Source: an uncultured Desulfobacterales bacterium (GTDB lineage: Bacteria > Desulfobacterota > Desulfobacteria > Desulfobacterales > JAFDCJ01). Taken from it: a DNA stretch of 8,479 nt. The DNA lies in NCBI GenBank assembly GCA_945787595.1, contig CALZJV010000254.1, positions 1 to 8,479 of the forward strand. Direction: 5' to 3'. The notes below the pieces were generated by a model, which searched no databases, was not told where the DNA came from, and saw only the letters and a list, made by a program, of their open reading frames with translations. Position 1 is the stretch's first letter. Every line of letters begins with the position of its first letter. The translations under genes and the position numbers were made by a program. Of this stretch, positions 1 to 6,234 are shown one piece after another.

Positions 1-863
1 GATAACACTCGAGGACCTGAAACATTTCTCGTCAGTCCGGCGACTCGAAAGGAACGCTGTACGGCGCGATACACATCCTCGAAGTGAGGTAACGCAGCCA
101 TCTGGTTAGCCAGTCGCATCTGCCACAGCTTTTTCAAACGAGCTTGCTTTTTGGTGAATTCCGCGCCTATGCCTTCCAGTCCCCTACCACGGAATTCGAG
201 CTTGCTCTGGATTTCAGGGATAAGTGCGGACACATCCATATTTTTCCGTTCAGTAAGATACCAGACATCGTAGAGGTCGCGTGGTTCGTTACGTGCGCGG
301 TCGGTAAGGGCAACCACCTTCTCCGATAGAATTTCTTCTAGGGAATAGACCTGGATAGTCGCGTCATCCGGCAGATCCTCGTATTCCTGGTAACCCTTTA
401 ATACCGGCTTTTTCTGTAAGGGCAGCACAAACCGTTCATCGATGGTGATATCCACCTTCACTTCTTTGACTGTTGTGCCAGGCAACGGACCCTCATAGGC
501 CAAATAAAAGCTGTGACTGTTATGATGTGATTTTCGATCCTTGCGGGAATAACGTATAATCACGCCCGAGGCTTTTTTGACTTCCACATATATTTTTTCC
601 AGGCCGGCAAGTATCGTTTCCAGGGGCGTTGCCCTGGCTAAAGAAAAATCAAGGTCTTCGGAAAAGCGGTAGTACCCGAAATAGCACCGTTTCAGGGCGG
701 TGCCACCCTTGATGGCGAGAACGTCTCGGAGCGGGGAGCGGGAAAGACCGACCAGGAACCAGGCCAGGCAATAGTCCCGTTCGAGCACGGCTTCGGGAAT
801 ACGACGGCTGCCTGCCTTGGCAAGACGGTTTGATAGTAGCGAAATATTTCTTTGGGGAATCAT
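1..863 (-). CDS. abiEii: AbiEii-type nucleotidyltransferase toxin (type IV toxin-antitoxin), C-terminus beyond window
   Basis: The frame opens at ATG (863-861) and stays open to base 1, giving 287 complete codons without a stop. The family is usually about 300 residues, so only a short tail is missing. Seen directly: motif I KGGTALKR (52-59) followed by RFSEDLDF (66-73), with the paired acidic residues D70 and D72 of the nucleotidyltransferase fold; motif II KVDIT with D138; motif III with K182, R189 and RDLYD (195-199). This is the DUF1814/AbiEii/AbiGii signature. AbiEii proteins are cytoplasmic GTP-binding nucleotidyltransferases that arrest growth; homologues of this fold modify tRNA 3' ends, but the substrate here is not visible. 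An AGGA lies 10 bases upstream of the ATG, inside the end of abiEi. The ATG is 3 bases after the abiEi stop, so the two are probably translationally coupled. All catalytic motifs are intact, so it should be active unless the missing end is damaged. Confidence 0.93.
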   Translation of the reverse strand, partial: MIPQRNISLLSNRLAKAGSRRIPEAVLERDYCLAWFLVGLSRSPLRDVLAIKGGTALKRCYFGYYRFSEDLDFSLARATPLETILAGLEKIYVEVKKASGVIIRYSRKDRKSHHNSHSFYLAYEGPLPGTTVKEVKVDITIDERFVLPLQKKPVLKGYQEYEDLPDDATIQVYSLEEILSEKVVALTDRARNEPRDLYDVWYLTERKNMDVSALIPEIQSKLEFRGRGLEGIGAEFTKKQARLKKLWQMRLANQMAALPHFEDVYRAVQRSFRVAGLTRNVSGPRVL

Positions 864-866
864 TTA

Positions 867-1697
867 TCAGGTTCCTATTATTGCTTTGATTTCTTCCGGG
901 CTTACGTTGAGCCGCAAACGCCAGCGGGCTATGAAATTTCCTTCGGTCGGCAGCATCGGATCCAGGAGAACGTAGGTGGCGGTGAGTTTTTTACGCAGCA
1001 ATTCCAACTGTCCGGTTTCTTCCGTTTCGAACAACTCAAGCAGGTAGCCGAGGCGGCGATAGACTGCACCAATATCCACCATCAGTGCGTATTCAACCAG
1101 TTTTTTCACGTCCATATCCTGCTGCCGCATCCAGAATCCCTTGGCGACTTCGCTGAAGCCACCGCAGTATTCCGACTGTCTGAGCCCATCGATAACGGTT
1201 CTCTCTAGATCACTGACCCATATCTTCCTGGTTTTGGTTGCCCAGTGATCCATCTCTCCGAAAAAATGCTCCGGTTTGCAGCACACAAAGCGGAATTGTG
1301 TGCCAAGTATGATGCGTGGACGAACCGACTGTGTTGTTGTTGTGTAGACCACTAGCTGTGGCTGAGTCACCATCTGGTGGATATCCATGGCTGAGGAATG
1401 GGATATAAAATATTCGGAGCTCCCGACGATCTCCGAAGCTACGACATAGGGGTCGCCCAGATAATCACGCGCGTGGCCAAGTTCGGCTGGCACCAGAATG
1501 AACAGACCCGGTTTAAGTCGGGTCGCTACTCCTTTGCCAACAAGACGGTTCACGAGCCCTCTGGCCGAGTTTGGACTGAGCCCGGTTATCGATTCCACGT
1601 CCCGAACCGAAAAGATCGTTTTCTGCCGCTCATAAAGCTCGGCAACGAGAAAGGCCAACCGAGGGCCAAGGGTTTTTAACTTTAAGTTATTATTCAT
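867..1697 (-). CDS. abiEi: AbiEi-type antitoxin and autorepressor (type IV toxin-antitoxin)
   Basis: This encodes about 276 residues. The N-terminal winged helix-turn-helix covers roughly the first 70 residues (SVRDVESITGLSPNSARGLV as recognition region, GLFILVP as the wing). It is followed by the AbiEi C-terminal antitoxin domain, with FISHSSAMDIH and a SDLERTVIDGL stretch typical of this family. AbiEi homologues repress their own operon by binding inverted repeats at the promoter and separately neutralise AbiEii without forming a stable complex, which is the type IV arrangement. I chose ATG at 1697 as the start. An in-frame TTG at 1703 would add two residues. Neither has a clear Shine-Dalgarno sequence, and the putative -10 is only about 24 bases upstream, so the mRNA leader is very short. 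The stop (TGA, 869-867) is 3 bases before abiEii. No frameshift or missing domain is seen. Confidence 0.9.
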   Translation of the reverse strand: MNNNLKLKTLGPRLAFLVAELYERQKTIFSVRDVESITGLSPNSARGLVNRLVGKGVATRLKPGLFILVPAELGHARDYLGDPYVVASEIVGSSEYFISHSSAMDIHQMVTQPQLVVYTTTTQSVRPRIILGTQFRFVCCKPEHFFGEMDHWATKTRKIWVSDLERTVIDGLRQSEYCGGFSEVAKGFWMRQQDMDVKKLVEYALMVDIGAVYRRLGYLLELFETEETGQLELLRKKLTATYVLLDPMLPTEGNFIARWRLRLNVSPEEIKAIIGT

Positions 1698-1720
1698 ACG
1701 CAAAACGTTTCAAATTTTAA

Positions 1721-1751
1721 AACATATCACAAATAAAATATAATTTGTCAA
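1721..1751 (-). promoter_or_regulatory. Candidate promoter of the abiE operon
   Basis: On the minus strand a perfect TTGACA (1751-1746) is followed after 18-19 bases by ATATGT or TATGTT (about 1727-1721) as the -10. The surroundings are very AT-rich. ATATAATT occurs twice across the -35 (1737-1744 and 1750-1757), a possible operator for AbiEi, whose relatives bind repeats at their own promoter. The spacer is slightly long and the -10 is imperfect, so the -35 is the stronger part of the call. Confidence 0.5.
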
Positions 1752-1874
1752 TATAATTATCATATTTTAATCGCAATATGTTATTACTCCTATATCATAT
1801 GGCGAATAAAAAATGAATAGTTATGTGGACAGTATTGAAAATGTCTATCGCCATGTTGTCGGTGTCAGTGTGTG

Positions 1875-1911
1875 CGCTAGCGAATAGTGTAACGGATGGT
1901 TTTGCAAAATA
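1875..1911 (+). repeat. Left terminal inverted repeat of the transposon
   Basis: CGCTAGCGAATAGTGTAACG at 1875-1894 matches the complement of 6341-6360 at all 20 positions. After 9 unlike bases both ends have GCAAAATA (here 1904-1911). A conserved block, a fixed spacer and a second block suggest two transposase contacts per end. The outer 8 bases, CGCTAGCG, are self-complementary, so they could instead be an 8-bp target duplication. In that case the repeat proper begins at 1883 with AATAGTGTAACG. Confidence 0.92.
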
Positions 1912-1925
1912 TAGTAACAAGCATA

Positions 1926-2082
1926 TACCCCGCCAGTAAAGTTGCTATTTTTCAATGCTAACTGTCAGAACAATTGCCCCCGAATATCCCGCCATAGCTA
2001 ACTTTGCTATCCCGCGGTCCAGCTACCCCGCCCAAAAATAAAATAAAAGATTATCCCGCCTTTGTTGAAAAAGTATCCCTCC
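1926..2082 (+). repeat. Left-end array of six TAYCCCGCC repeats
   Basis: Copies are at 1926-1934 (TACCCCGCC), 1985-1993 (TATCCCGCC), 2008-2016 (TATCCCGCG), 2024-2032 (TACCCCGCC), 2052-2060 (TATCCCGCC) and 2074-2082 (TATCCCTCC). All are in the same orientation, with irregular steps of 59, 23, 16, 28 and 22 bases. The first two are each followed by TAA, four bases and GCTAT (1937-1948, 1998-2010). An inverted copy, GGAGGGATA, lies at 2124-2132 over the Shine-Dalgarno sequence of the first gene. The clustering between the transposon end and the first gene fits binding sites for the transposase or for one of the zinc proteins, which could serve both transpososome assembly and repression. Which protein binds is not visible. 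Confidence 0.7.
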
Positions 2083-2133
2083 CATATTAAAAGGTTGGTT
2101 TCGCCGACCTAACCTTAAAATCAGGAGGGATAC
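2073..2133 (+). promoter_or_regulatory. Hairpin burying the Shine-Dalgarno sequence of the first transposon gene
   Basis: GTATCCCTCC (2073-2082) is the exact complement of GGAGGGATAC (2124-2133), which contains the ribosome-binding site (AGGAGG, 2123-2128, 9 bases before ATG 2138). Inside, AAGGTTGGT (2091-2099) pairs with ACC-T-AACCTT (2107-2116) with one bulged T, around a loop of TTCGCCG. In a transcript starting left of 2073 the site would be closed. A weak promoter (TTGAAA 2065-2070, 17 bases, TAAAAG 2088-2093) would start mRNA downstream of the 5' arm and leave the site open. That promoter is speculative; the stem is seen directly. Confidence 0.7.
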
Positions 2134-2137
2134 CTAA

Positions 2138-2770
2138 ATGCCGCCGACAGCGACACTCGCAGACATTAAAGCACATCAGCACAGAGTCGAAAAGAATAAA
2201 ATTACACCTAATAGTCTGCCGCCTTGTCCACGATGTAGCGTCGAATCGGCGTTTTTCAAGGTTCACGCATACCGTGAACGCCGGTTTTTAATTATTTTTG
2301 AGATGTTAATCAAAGCGGCCTACTGCAGCCTGGTTCGGTTTGGATGTCCCGGTTGCGGGAAGACATTCACCCACTACCCGGATTTTGCCATCGCTCACAA
2401 ACATTACACTCGCCAGACGATTGAAGGCTTGTGCAGGGCCTATGTGGAAAATGATCAAATAACTTACCAAGATGCAACGATGACCGATGATGGCGTACCC
2501 GAACGTGCGGTCAGTGGCCGGATGCTGGCGCCATCAAGCATCCACCGCTGGATTGGCACGTTAGCCGAGCTGATCATAGCCAATGAGGATGCGTTTAAAA
2601 AATTGCTTCAAGAAAAATGTGCTGCGCAGCCTTTCAGGCATTTTGGCCCGATACAGATTTTTGAAAAAAAATACAAAACATCCCACAGAAAGGGTTGCCT
2701 GTTGTGGTGGCGGTGGTTTTTTAAGACTCAGGCGGTTTTAAAAAATCAGTTTTCACCAAGTTTGCAATAA
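2138..2770 (+). CDS. Zinc-ribbon/helix-turn-helix transposon protein
   Basis: 210 residues. A Cys4 zinc ribbon is formed by C30-P-R-C33 and C70-P-G-C73; the second pair continues as GKTFTHYPDFAIAHKHY (74-90). An HTH-like segment, SGRMLAPSSIHRWIGTLAEL, lies at about 126-145. The pattern CPxC, about 36 residues, CxxC-x-(K/R)-T-F, aromatic/Pro/Phe, then an HTH with a S-x-HRW recognition helix, recalls small zinc-ribbon proteins found with transposases (DUF6431-like, a comparison from memory). I do not know its function; DNA binding at the transposon ends, regulation or target choice are the options. It is the first gene of the element, 85 bases behind the last CCCGCC-type repeat core, and its ATG has a strong AGGAGG buried in a hairpin. 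Its last residues may be wrong: at T TTA AAA (2737-2743) a -1 shift replaces the tail NQFSPSLQ with KSVFTKFAIRSA, ending at 2781, which looks more like the ending of such proteins. Confidence 0.8.
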   Translation: MPPTATLADIKAHQHRVEKNKITPNSLPPCPRCSVESAFFKVHAYRERRFLIIFEMLIKAAYCSLVRFGCPGCGKTFTHYPDFAIAHKHYTRQTIEGLCRAYVENDQITYQDATMTDDGVPERAVSGRMLAPSSIHRWIGTLAELIIANEDAFKKLLQEKCAAQPFRHFGPIQIFEKKYKTSHRKGCLLWWRWFFKTQAVLKNQFSPSLQ

Positions 2771-2797
2771 GATCTGCCTGAACTTGATATATGGTGG

Positions 2798-2849
2798 CTC
2801 CATAATGTTATCAGCCCCCTGCACGGGGGATAGCTCACAACATAAGGAG
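2798..2849 (+). promoter_or_regulatory. Hairpin burying the Shine-Dalgarno sequence of the second transposon gene
   Basis: CTCC-A-TA-A-TGTT (2798-2809) pairs with AACA-TA-A-GGAG (2839-2849): 4 bp, one A/A mismatch, 2 bp, one bulged A, then 4 bp. On top is a second stem, CCCCC (2815-2819) with GGGGG (2825-2829), and the loop TGCAC. GGAG belongs to AAGGAGG (2844-2850), the ribosome-binding site 7 bases before ATG 2858. The inverse of GGGGGATAG reads CTATCCCCC, close to the left-end repeat motif. Translation of the first gene stops at 2770 (or 2781), too far upstream to open the whole stem, so an independent control is plausible. Confidence 0.55.
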
Positions 2850-2857
2850 GCACAATT

Positions 2858-3151
2858 ATGGGTTCATACACCGATGGTTTCTTAAGAAGGCTGCGCAATG
2901 ACATCGATATTGATCTGGTTATCAACCGCTTGAGACTTGAGAGGCGAGAGAGCAAAAAATTTTTTAGGTTCCGCTGTCCGGTTTGCCACGGATTTCATAC
3001 AGCAACCCATGCGAAGACCAACCTGGGCAGATGTTTTGATTGCAAAATCAATTTTAACCCCATTGACTTGGTCATGGCGGCCACCGCGCGAAGCTTCGTT
3101 GAAAGCGTTGAGTTTTTGAAAAACCATATCACTGATACCCAGATAAGCTGA
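2858..3151 (+). CDS. Stand-alone CHC2-type zinc-finger protein
   Basis: 97 residues. The zinc module has C40-P-V-C43 and C59-F-D-C62, and is followed by NPIDLVMAATARSFVESVEF (67-86). This matches the DnaG-type CHC2 finger, in which CPFH...CFGC is followed by GD-(V/I)-(I/F)-x-(F/L)-VM...F-x-EA-x-x-L. The usual His of the first pair is replaced by Cys43, giving a Cys4 site. No TOPRIM or other primase catalytic domain follows: the protein ends at 97. In primases this finger contacts single-stranded template DNA; here by inference it may bind DNA at a transposon end or target. A strong AAGGAGG lies 7 bases before ATG. The gene starts 87 bases after the first gene and is followed 15 bases later by the third, consistent with one operon. 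Confidence 0.82.
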   Translation: MGSYTDGFLRRLRNDIDIDLVINRLRLERRESKKFFRFRCPVCHGFHTATHAKTNLGRCFDCKINFNPIDLVMAATARSFVESVEFLKNHITDTQIS

Positions 3152-3166
3152 AAGCAGCATGGCGAT

Positions 3167-3733
3167 ATGGTGAAGAAAATAGATTTGTCCGACCAGCGTC
3201 TGGCACAGTTGGAAGCGGTAATTAAAAAATATCGACAGGACTTTTATTCGGTTGGAAAAGCACTCAAGGAGATCCGCGATGGCCGGCATTATCATAAGCT
3301 GTCTTTTAAAAGCTTTGAAAGCTATGTCAGAATCCGATGGGATATGGGCCGCTCCCATGCTTATCGGCTAATTGAAGCGTTTGGCGTCATCGATAATCTT
3401 TCCCCAATTGGGGAGCTATTGCCTAAAAACGAAGCCCAGGCCCGGCCCCTTACGAAACTGGATGTCTTTAGCCAAAGAAGGCTGTGGCGCGATTTTTTAA
3501 AAACAGGCAAAACGCTCACCGCGCTAAATATCAAAAAGTTCATATCGGCTCATTTGGGAGAGCAAAATACCAATGCACCCTTTATAGAGGTCATTAGCAG
3601 GGACTATAAGGAAGCGGTTGGCAGCATGCTTTCTCAGATTAGCATTGCGCAAAATGACAGCTGGAAATCCACTTCACAAAAAACCGCTTTGTACTGGAAC
3701 AAGGTGATGAAAGAAAAAATTCTGTGGGAATAG
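3167..3733 (+). CDS. ParB/phage-like DNA-binding protein of the transposon
   Basis: 188 residues. The recognisable part is 15-98: LEAVIKKYRQDFYSVGKAL, then KEIRDGRHYHKLSFKSFESY, then RIRWDMGRSHAYRLIEAFGV, then NLSPIGELLPKNEAQARPL. This series (bulky helix, 'I-R-D-x-R-x-Y...F-x-x-Y', 'W-x-M-x-R-S-x-A-Y-R-L-I-x-A', 'LP-x-N-E-x-Q-x-R-P-L') is familiar from phage and plasmid proteins with a ParB-like HTH; GRSHAYRLIEA is the probable recognition helix. The C-terminal half is not recognised. The start is ATG 3167, 15 bases after the previous stop, with only a poor Shine-Dalgarno sequence; another ATG at 3159 is out of frame. The 3' end overlaps the transposase start by 10 bases, which suggests coupling. 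The role (end binding, regulation or target bridging) is inferred from position only. Confidence 0.8.
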   Translation: MVKKIDLSDQRLAQLEAVIKKYRQDFYSVGKALKEIRDGRHYHKLSFKSFESYVRIRWDMGRSHAYRLIEAFGVIDNLSPIGELLPKNEAQARPLTKLDVFSQRRLWRDFLKTGKTLTALNIKKFISAHLGEQNTNAPFIEVISRDYKEAVGSMLSQISIAQNDSWKSTSQKTALYWNKVMKEKILWE

Positions 3734-5427
3734 GACAATTGGACGAGCCTTCGGACATATCAGCGCTTTGTTTAGATGATCAATTCATGATTTTGCTGCA
3801 TAAAAAGATCATGAACAAGACCGGTTCGGCCAAGCGCCGCGCGAAAAAATATTATGTGGACCAGTATAAAAAAACAGGCATCATCCCCAAACCACTGCTG
3901 CTTGCCGGCCGCGGCATCATGGAGGGCCGAAAATGCAGCGGACGGCCGCCTGCGCTGTCTTGCGACGTAAAAAATCGCTTTATTCAAATGGTCAAGGCTG
4001 CCTGTGATGCCGATGACGACAATTTTATCTACGTTACCCGAAAGGCGCGAACGGTCAGTGTTTTTCACAAATTTCTGGAAGAAGAATTTCAAAAAAAGAT
4101 TTCCATACACGCCCTTTACCGTCTGGTTCGGCAGCAAAACCTGCAACTGTATTTAAAAAAACCCGATTTTGATCAGCCGCCGGTCAAGGGGTTTTTCAAC
4201 CCCGAGCAGGTTTTTAATCTGGTGCAGGTTGACGGCTGCAGCTTTCAGTACATCAAAATCAAAGATGAAAACGGGCAATGGCGTAAACCGCAGGTCATCG
4301 AATTTTATGATACCGGATCGCGGTATATGTTTGTGTTGGAATTTTATTTTTCCGAAACCAGCCTCAATGCGCTGGATCTGTTTACCCGGTTTTTACTGTA
4401 TGGACCGTTTCCAAACAAACCCATCCGGCTGCGTCCGGACCGCGCCAAAGGGTTTTTGAACCTGAAGCGGCCAATCCACGAACTGAACATCAAATACTCG
4501 CTGCCCGATGGATTTTATATGCAGCCGGACTTTACCGGTAGAAGGTCACCAAAGCACAAGGTGCACTTGGAGTCGAGCCATCGCAGTCTGCATCATTTTG
4601 AGATCCGTATCATTAAAAAGTTTGAAGATGCAATCGTCAAAACCGAACCAGGATGGACCTTTAAAGGCAATAAGAAACAGCCCATTGTCGTTACCTGCCT
4701 GGACATCAGCCTCGAGCAGCTGCGGCAGGGCCGGATGCTTGAATTGTATCGCCGGCAGCACAATGAAAGTCTGCACCGATTTTGCGAGGCCGGCAAAACC
4801 CTAAAATGGGTGCCCAGCGAAAAGCTCACGGCATATTTGTCTGGTCAGCAGGCTATGGAATTTGATCCGGATCACGTGCAAGGCTTTATCCGCTATGGGT
4901 TTAACAAGCGAAAAGCTTTTGTGTCCACGCAGAAAACCATCACCTACGACAAACAAAAATATACTGTGGTTGTGGGAGCTGAAAAGTTCAGTTCGCACAA
5001 AAGCACACTGGTTCAAGTGTCTTGCTACAACAACAAACTCTATATTTTTGAACCTAAAAAAGATGGTGTCTTTTTGGGCGAAGCATTGTGCCAGCAGCCT
5101 TCGCAAAAACCCAAATCCGTGGTGCAAAAATCAGAAAAAAGGCTGAAACAAAATGAGGTTGAACAGATTGCCGCATATCTTGAAGCCAGGCAAATGAGCG
5201 TCGATATGAAAAGCCTGATTGCCTGCTACCGAAACGGGCTGACGTTCAATATCGCAAAGGCCGTCTTTGAAAACAACACAAAACGCTATGATCGGCTTGT
5301 GGCCAAACTACACGAGCCGGAAAGAGCCGGTTTTGTGCGCTTCAACGCATTTGCAATCGATTATAATCGTTATCGGCGAAATCAGCTGGCACCGGCTACG
5401 GGCAAGACGAGGGGGCATGAAGAATAA
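3724..5427 (+). CDS. DDE transposase, rve integrase fold (TnsB/MuA/TniA-like)
   Basis: 567 residues from the GTG at 3724; other in-frame starts are TTG 3739 (behind AGGA) and ATG 3787. Layout: basic DNA-binding N-terminus with GRPPALSCDVKNRFIQM (73-89) and a second helical module, SIHALYRLVRQQN (about 127-139); rve catalytic core with VQVDGCSF (D170), LRPDRAKGF (D239) and KVHLESSHR (E283); beta-barrel region FIRYGFNKRKAF...YTVVVGAEKF (about 390-425), as in the Mu-type C-terminal domain; Lys/Gln-rich tail likely to touch the ATPase. The spacings D-68-D-43-E fit the Mu/Tn7/retroviral class. The second acidic residue sits in RPDRAKGF instead of the usual DNGxxF. It would act at both ends, joining 3' hydroxyls to target DNA. 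The ATPase gene overlaps its 3' end by 11 bases. No frameshift or premature stop is seen, so it is probably active. Confidence 0.93.
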   Translation: MGIGQLDEPSDISALCLDDQFMILLHKKIMNKTGSAKRRAKKYYVDQYKKTGIIPKPLLLAGRGIMEGRKCSGRPPALSCDVKNRFIQMVKAACDADDDNFIYVTRKARTVSVFHKFLEEEFQKKISIHALYRLVRQQNLQLYLKKPDFDQPPVKGFFNPEQVFNLVQVDGCSFQYIKIKDENGQWRKPQVIEFYDTGSRYMFVLEFYFSETSLNALDLFTRFLLYGPFPNKPIRLRPDRAKGFLNLKRPIHELNIKYSLPDGFYMQPDFTGRRSPKHKVHLESSHRSLHHFEIRIIKKFEDAIVKTEPGWTFKGNKKQPIVVTCLDISLEQLRQGRMLELYRRQHNESLHRFCEAGKTLKWVPSEKLTAYLSGQQAMEFDPDHVQGFIRYGFNKRKAFVSTQKTITYDKQKYTVVVGAEKFSSHKSTLVQVSCYNNKLYIFEPKKDGVFLGEALCQQPSQKPKSVVQKSEKRLKQNEVEQIAAYLEARQMSVDMKSLIACYRNGLTFNIAKAVFENNTKRYDRLVAKLHEPERAGFVRFNAFAIDYNRYRRNQLAPATGKTRGHEE

Positions 5428-6094
5428 GCGCAAAGAACACTTCATTAATGACAAACGCCGCAGATCATATCTGGCCAGTGTCTATACCCGCATGTACCGG
5501 GGCAAAAGCGCGTTGATTGAGGGCGCCTACGGCGCCGGCAAAACCCGCTTTTTACAATTGATCCAGCCGAAAAAATTAAAACCGGTTTGGCTCGAATCAC
5601 TGGATAACAGACATGAGATCCTGGCATCGATTCTTCAGGAGTTAAATTATGAAGGCCTGCCAACCCATTGGCACACCTCCAGGAATCTGAAAAAGATTTG
5701 CAGCCTGTCGGGCTTTTTTATTGTAATCGATGAGGCCAATGACCTGGATCGACGGGTCTGGCCATATTTTAAAAGAATCATCGATGCACACATACCGATG
5801 GTTATTGCAGGCTTGCCCAAGGTCAGAACCTATCTGGCCAGTGAACATCCCGATATTCTCAGCCGGCTGAAGGTACTGACGCTTTATCCCATAATCGTTG
5901 AAGACTTTATTGCCGAGTATAAGAATTTTTCTGCGGAAGCCATTGAGCAGATATATGCCGCCACCGACGGAGATATGCGCAAGTTTGAAGAAATCTGCTT
6001 GGAATGCCAGGATAAGGCTAAGGAACTCAAGTACAGTCTTGTGGATATCAATTTAGCCATTACCGTCCTCACTGATCTTCCCTCCAACCATTGA
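5417..6094 (+). CDS. AAA+ ATPase, transposition target-DNA regulator (TnsC/TniB/MuB-like)
   Basis: 225 residues from the ATG at 5417. A longer frame opens at 5267, but GAGGGGG precedes ATG 5417 and the Walker motifs sit at the usual distance from it. Walker A is G36-AYGA-G41-K42-T43; Walker B is FFIVIDEAND with D105 and E106; the following MVIAGLPK (about 128-135) is the sensor-1 strand, and AATDGDMRKFEEI (about 180-192) is the small alpha-helical lid typical of TnsC/MuB/IstB relatives. Such ATPases bind target DNA with ATP, recruit the transposase and set target immunity. At 225 residues it is shorter than Tn7 TnsC (555) or MuB (312), closer to IstB and the small TnsC proteins of type V-K systems. 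It overlaps the transposase by 11 bases, so the pair is translated together. Downstream there is only the right end of the element. Confidence 0.92.
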   Translation: MKNKRKEHFINDKRRRSYLASVYTRMYRGKSALIEGAYGAGKTRFLQLIQPKKLKPVWLESLDNRHEILASILQELNYEGLPTHWHTSRNLKKICSLSGFFIVIDEANDLDRRVWPYFKRIIDAHIPMVIAGLPKVRTYLASEHPDILSRLKVLTLYPIIVEDFIAEYKNFSAEAIEQIYAATDGDMRKFEEICLECQDKAKELKYSLVDINLAITVLTDLPSNH

Positions 6095-6234
6095 TCCGAC
6101 TTTACCCGGTGCCGTTCCAATCACCTTCATTCTTGGGCTTTAAACCAAGGATCTGAACAAAATCCCCATCAATAAAATTGCTTACCTCCGGGAGTTCTTT
6201 GACCGGTATCAATCAAAAATTGAAAAAATGACCG

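Noticed and set aside
852..1679. Rightward frames opposite abiEi
   Set aside because: They are shadows of abiEi, whose winged helix and family motifs are clear on the other strand.
1813..1887. 24-codon frame starting in the host flank and stopping inside the left inverted repeat
   Set aside because: Tempting as a gene cut by the transposon, but joining the two flanks through CGCTAGCG still meets a stop at once (GTA TAG), and there is no Shine-Dalgarno sequence.
1926..2082. CRISPR array or guide RNA (as in CRISPR-associated transposons)
   Set aside because: The repeats are 9 bases long with irregular 16-59 base steps, far from CRISPR dimensions, and no Cas-like gene is present.
2138..2770. 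TniQ/TnsD identity for the zinc-ribbon protein
   Set aside because: TniQ has a CPxC...W...C-x-x-H-x..C-x-x-C layout; this protein has two CxxC pairs 36 residues apart followed by an HTH, so the resemblance is only in having zinc ligands.
2882..3358. Leftward 158-codon frame across the CHC2 and ParB-like genes
   Set aside because: It covers the antisense of two genes with recognisable motifs and has no ribosome-binding site or family resemblance.
3724..6094. Plain IS21 element (IstA/IstB)
   Set aside because: The transposase is longer, the ATPase is not of the typical 250-residue IstB sequence pattern, and three extra genes lie inside the same inverted repeats.
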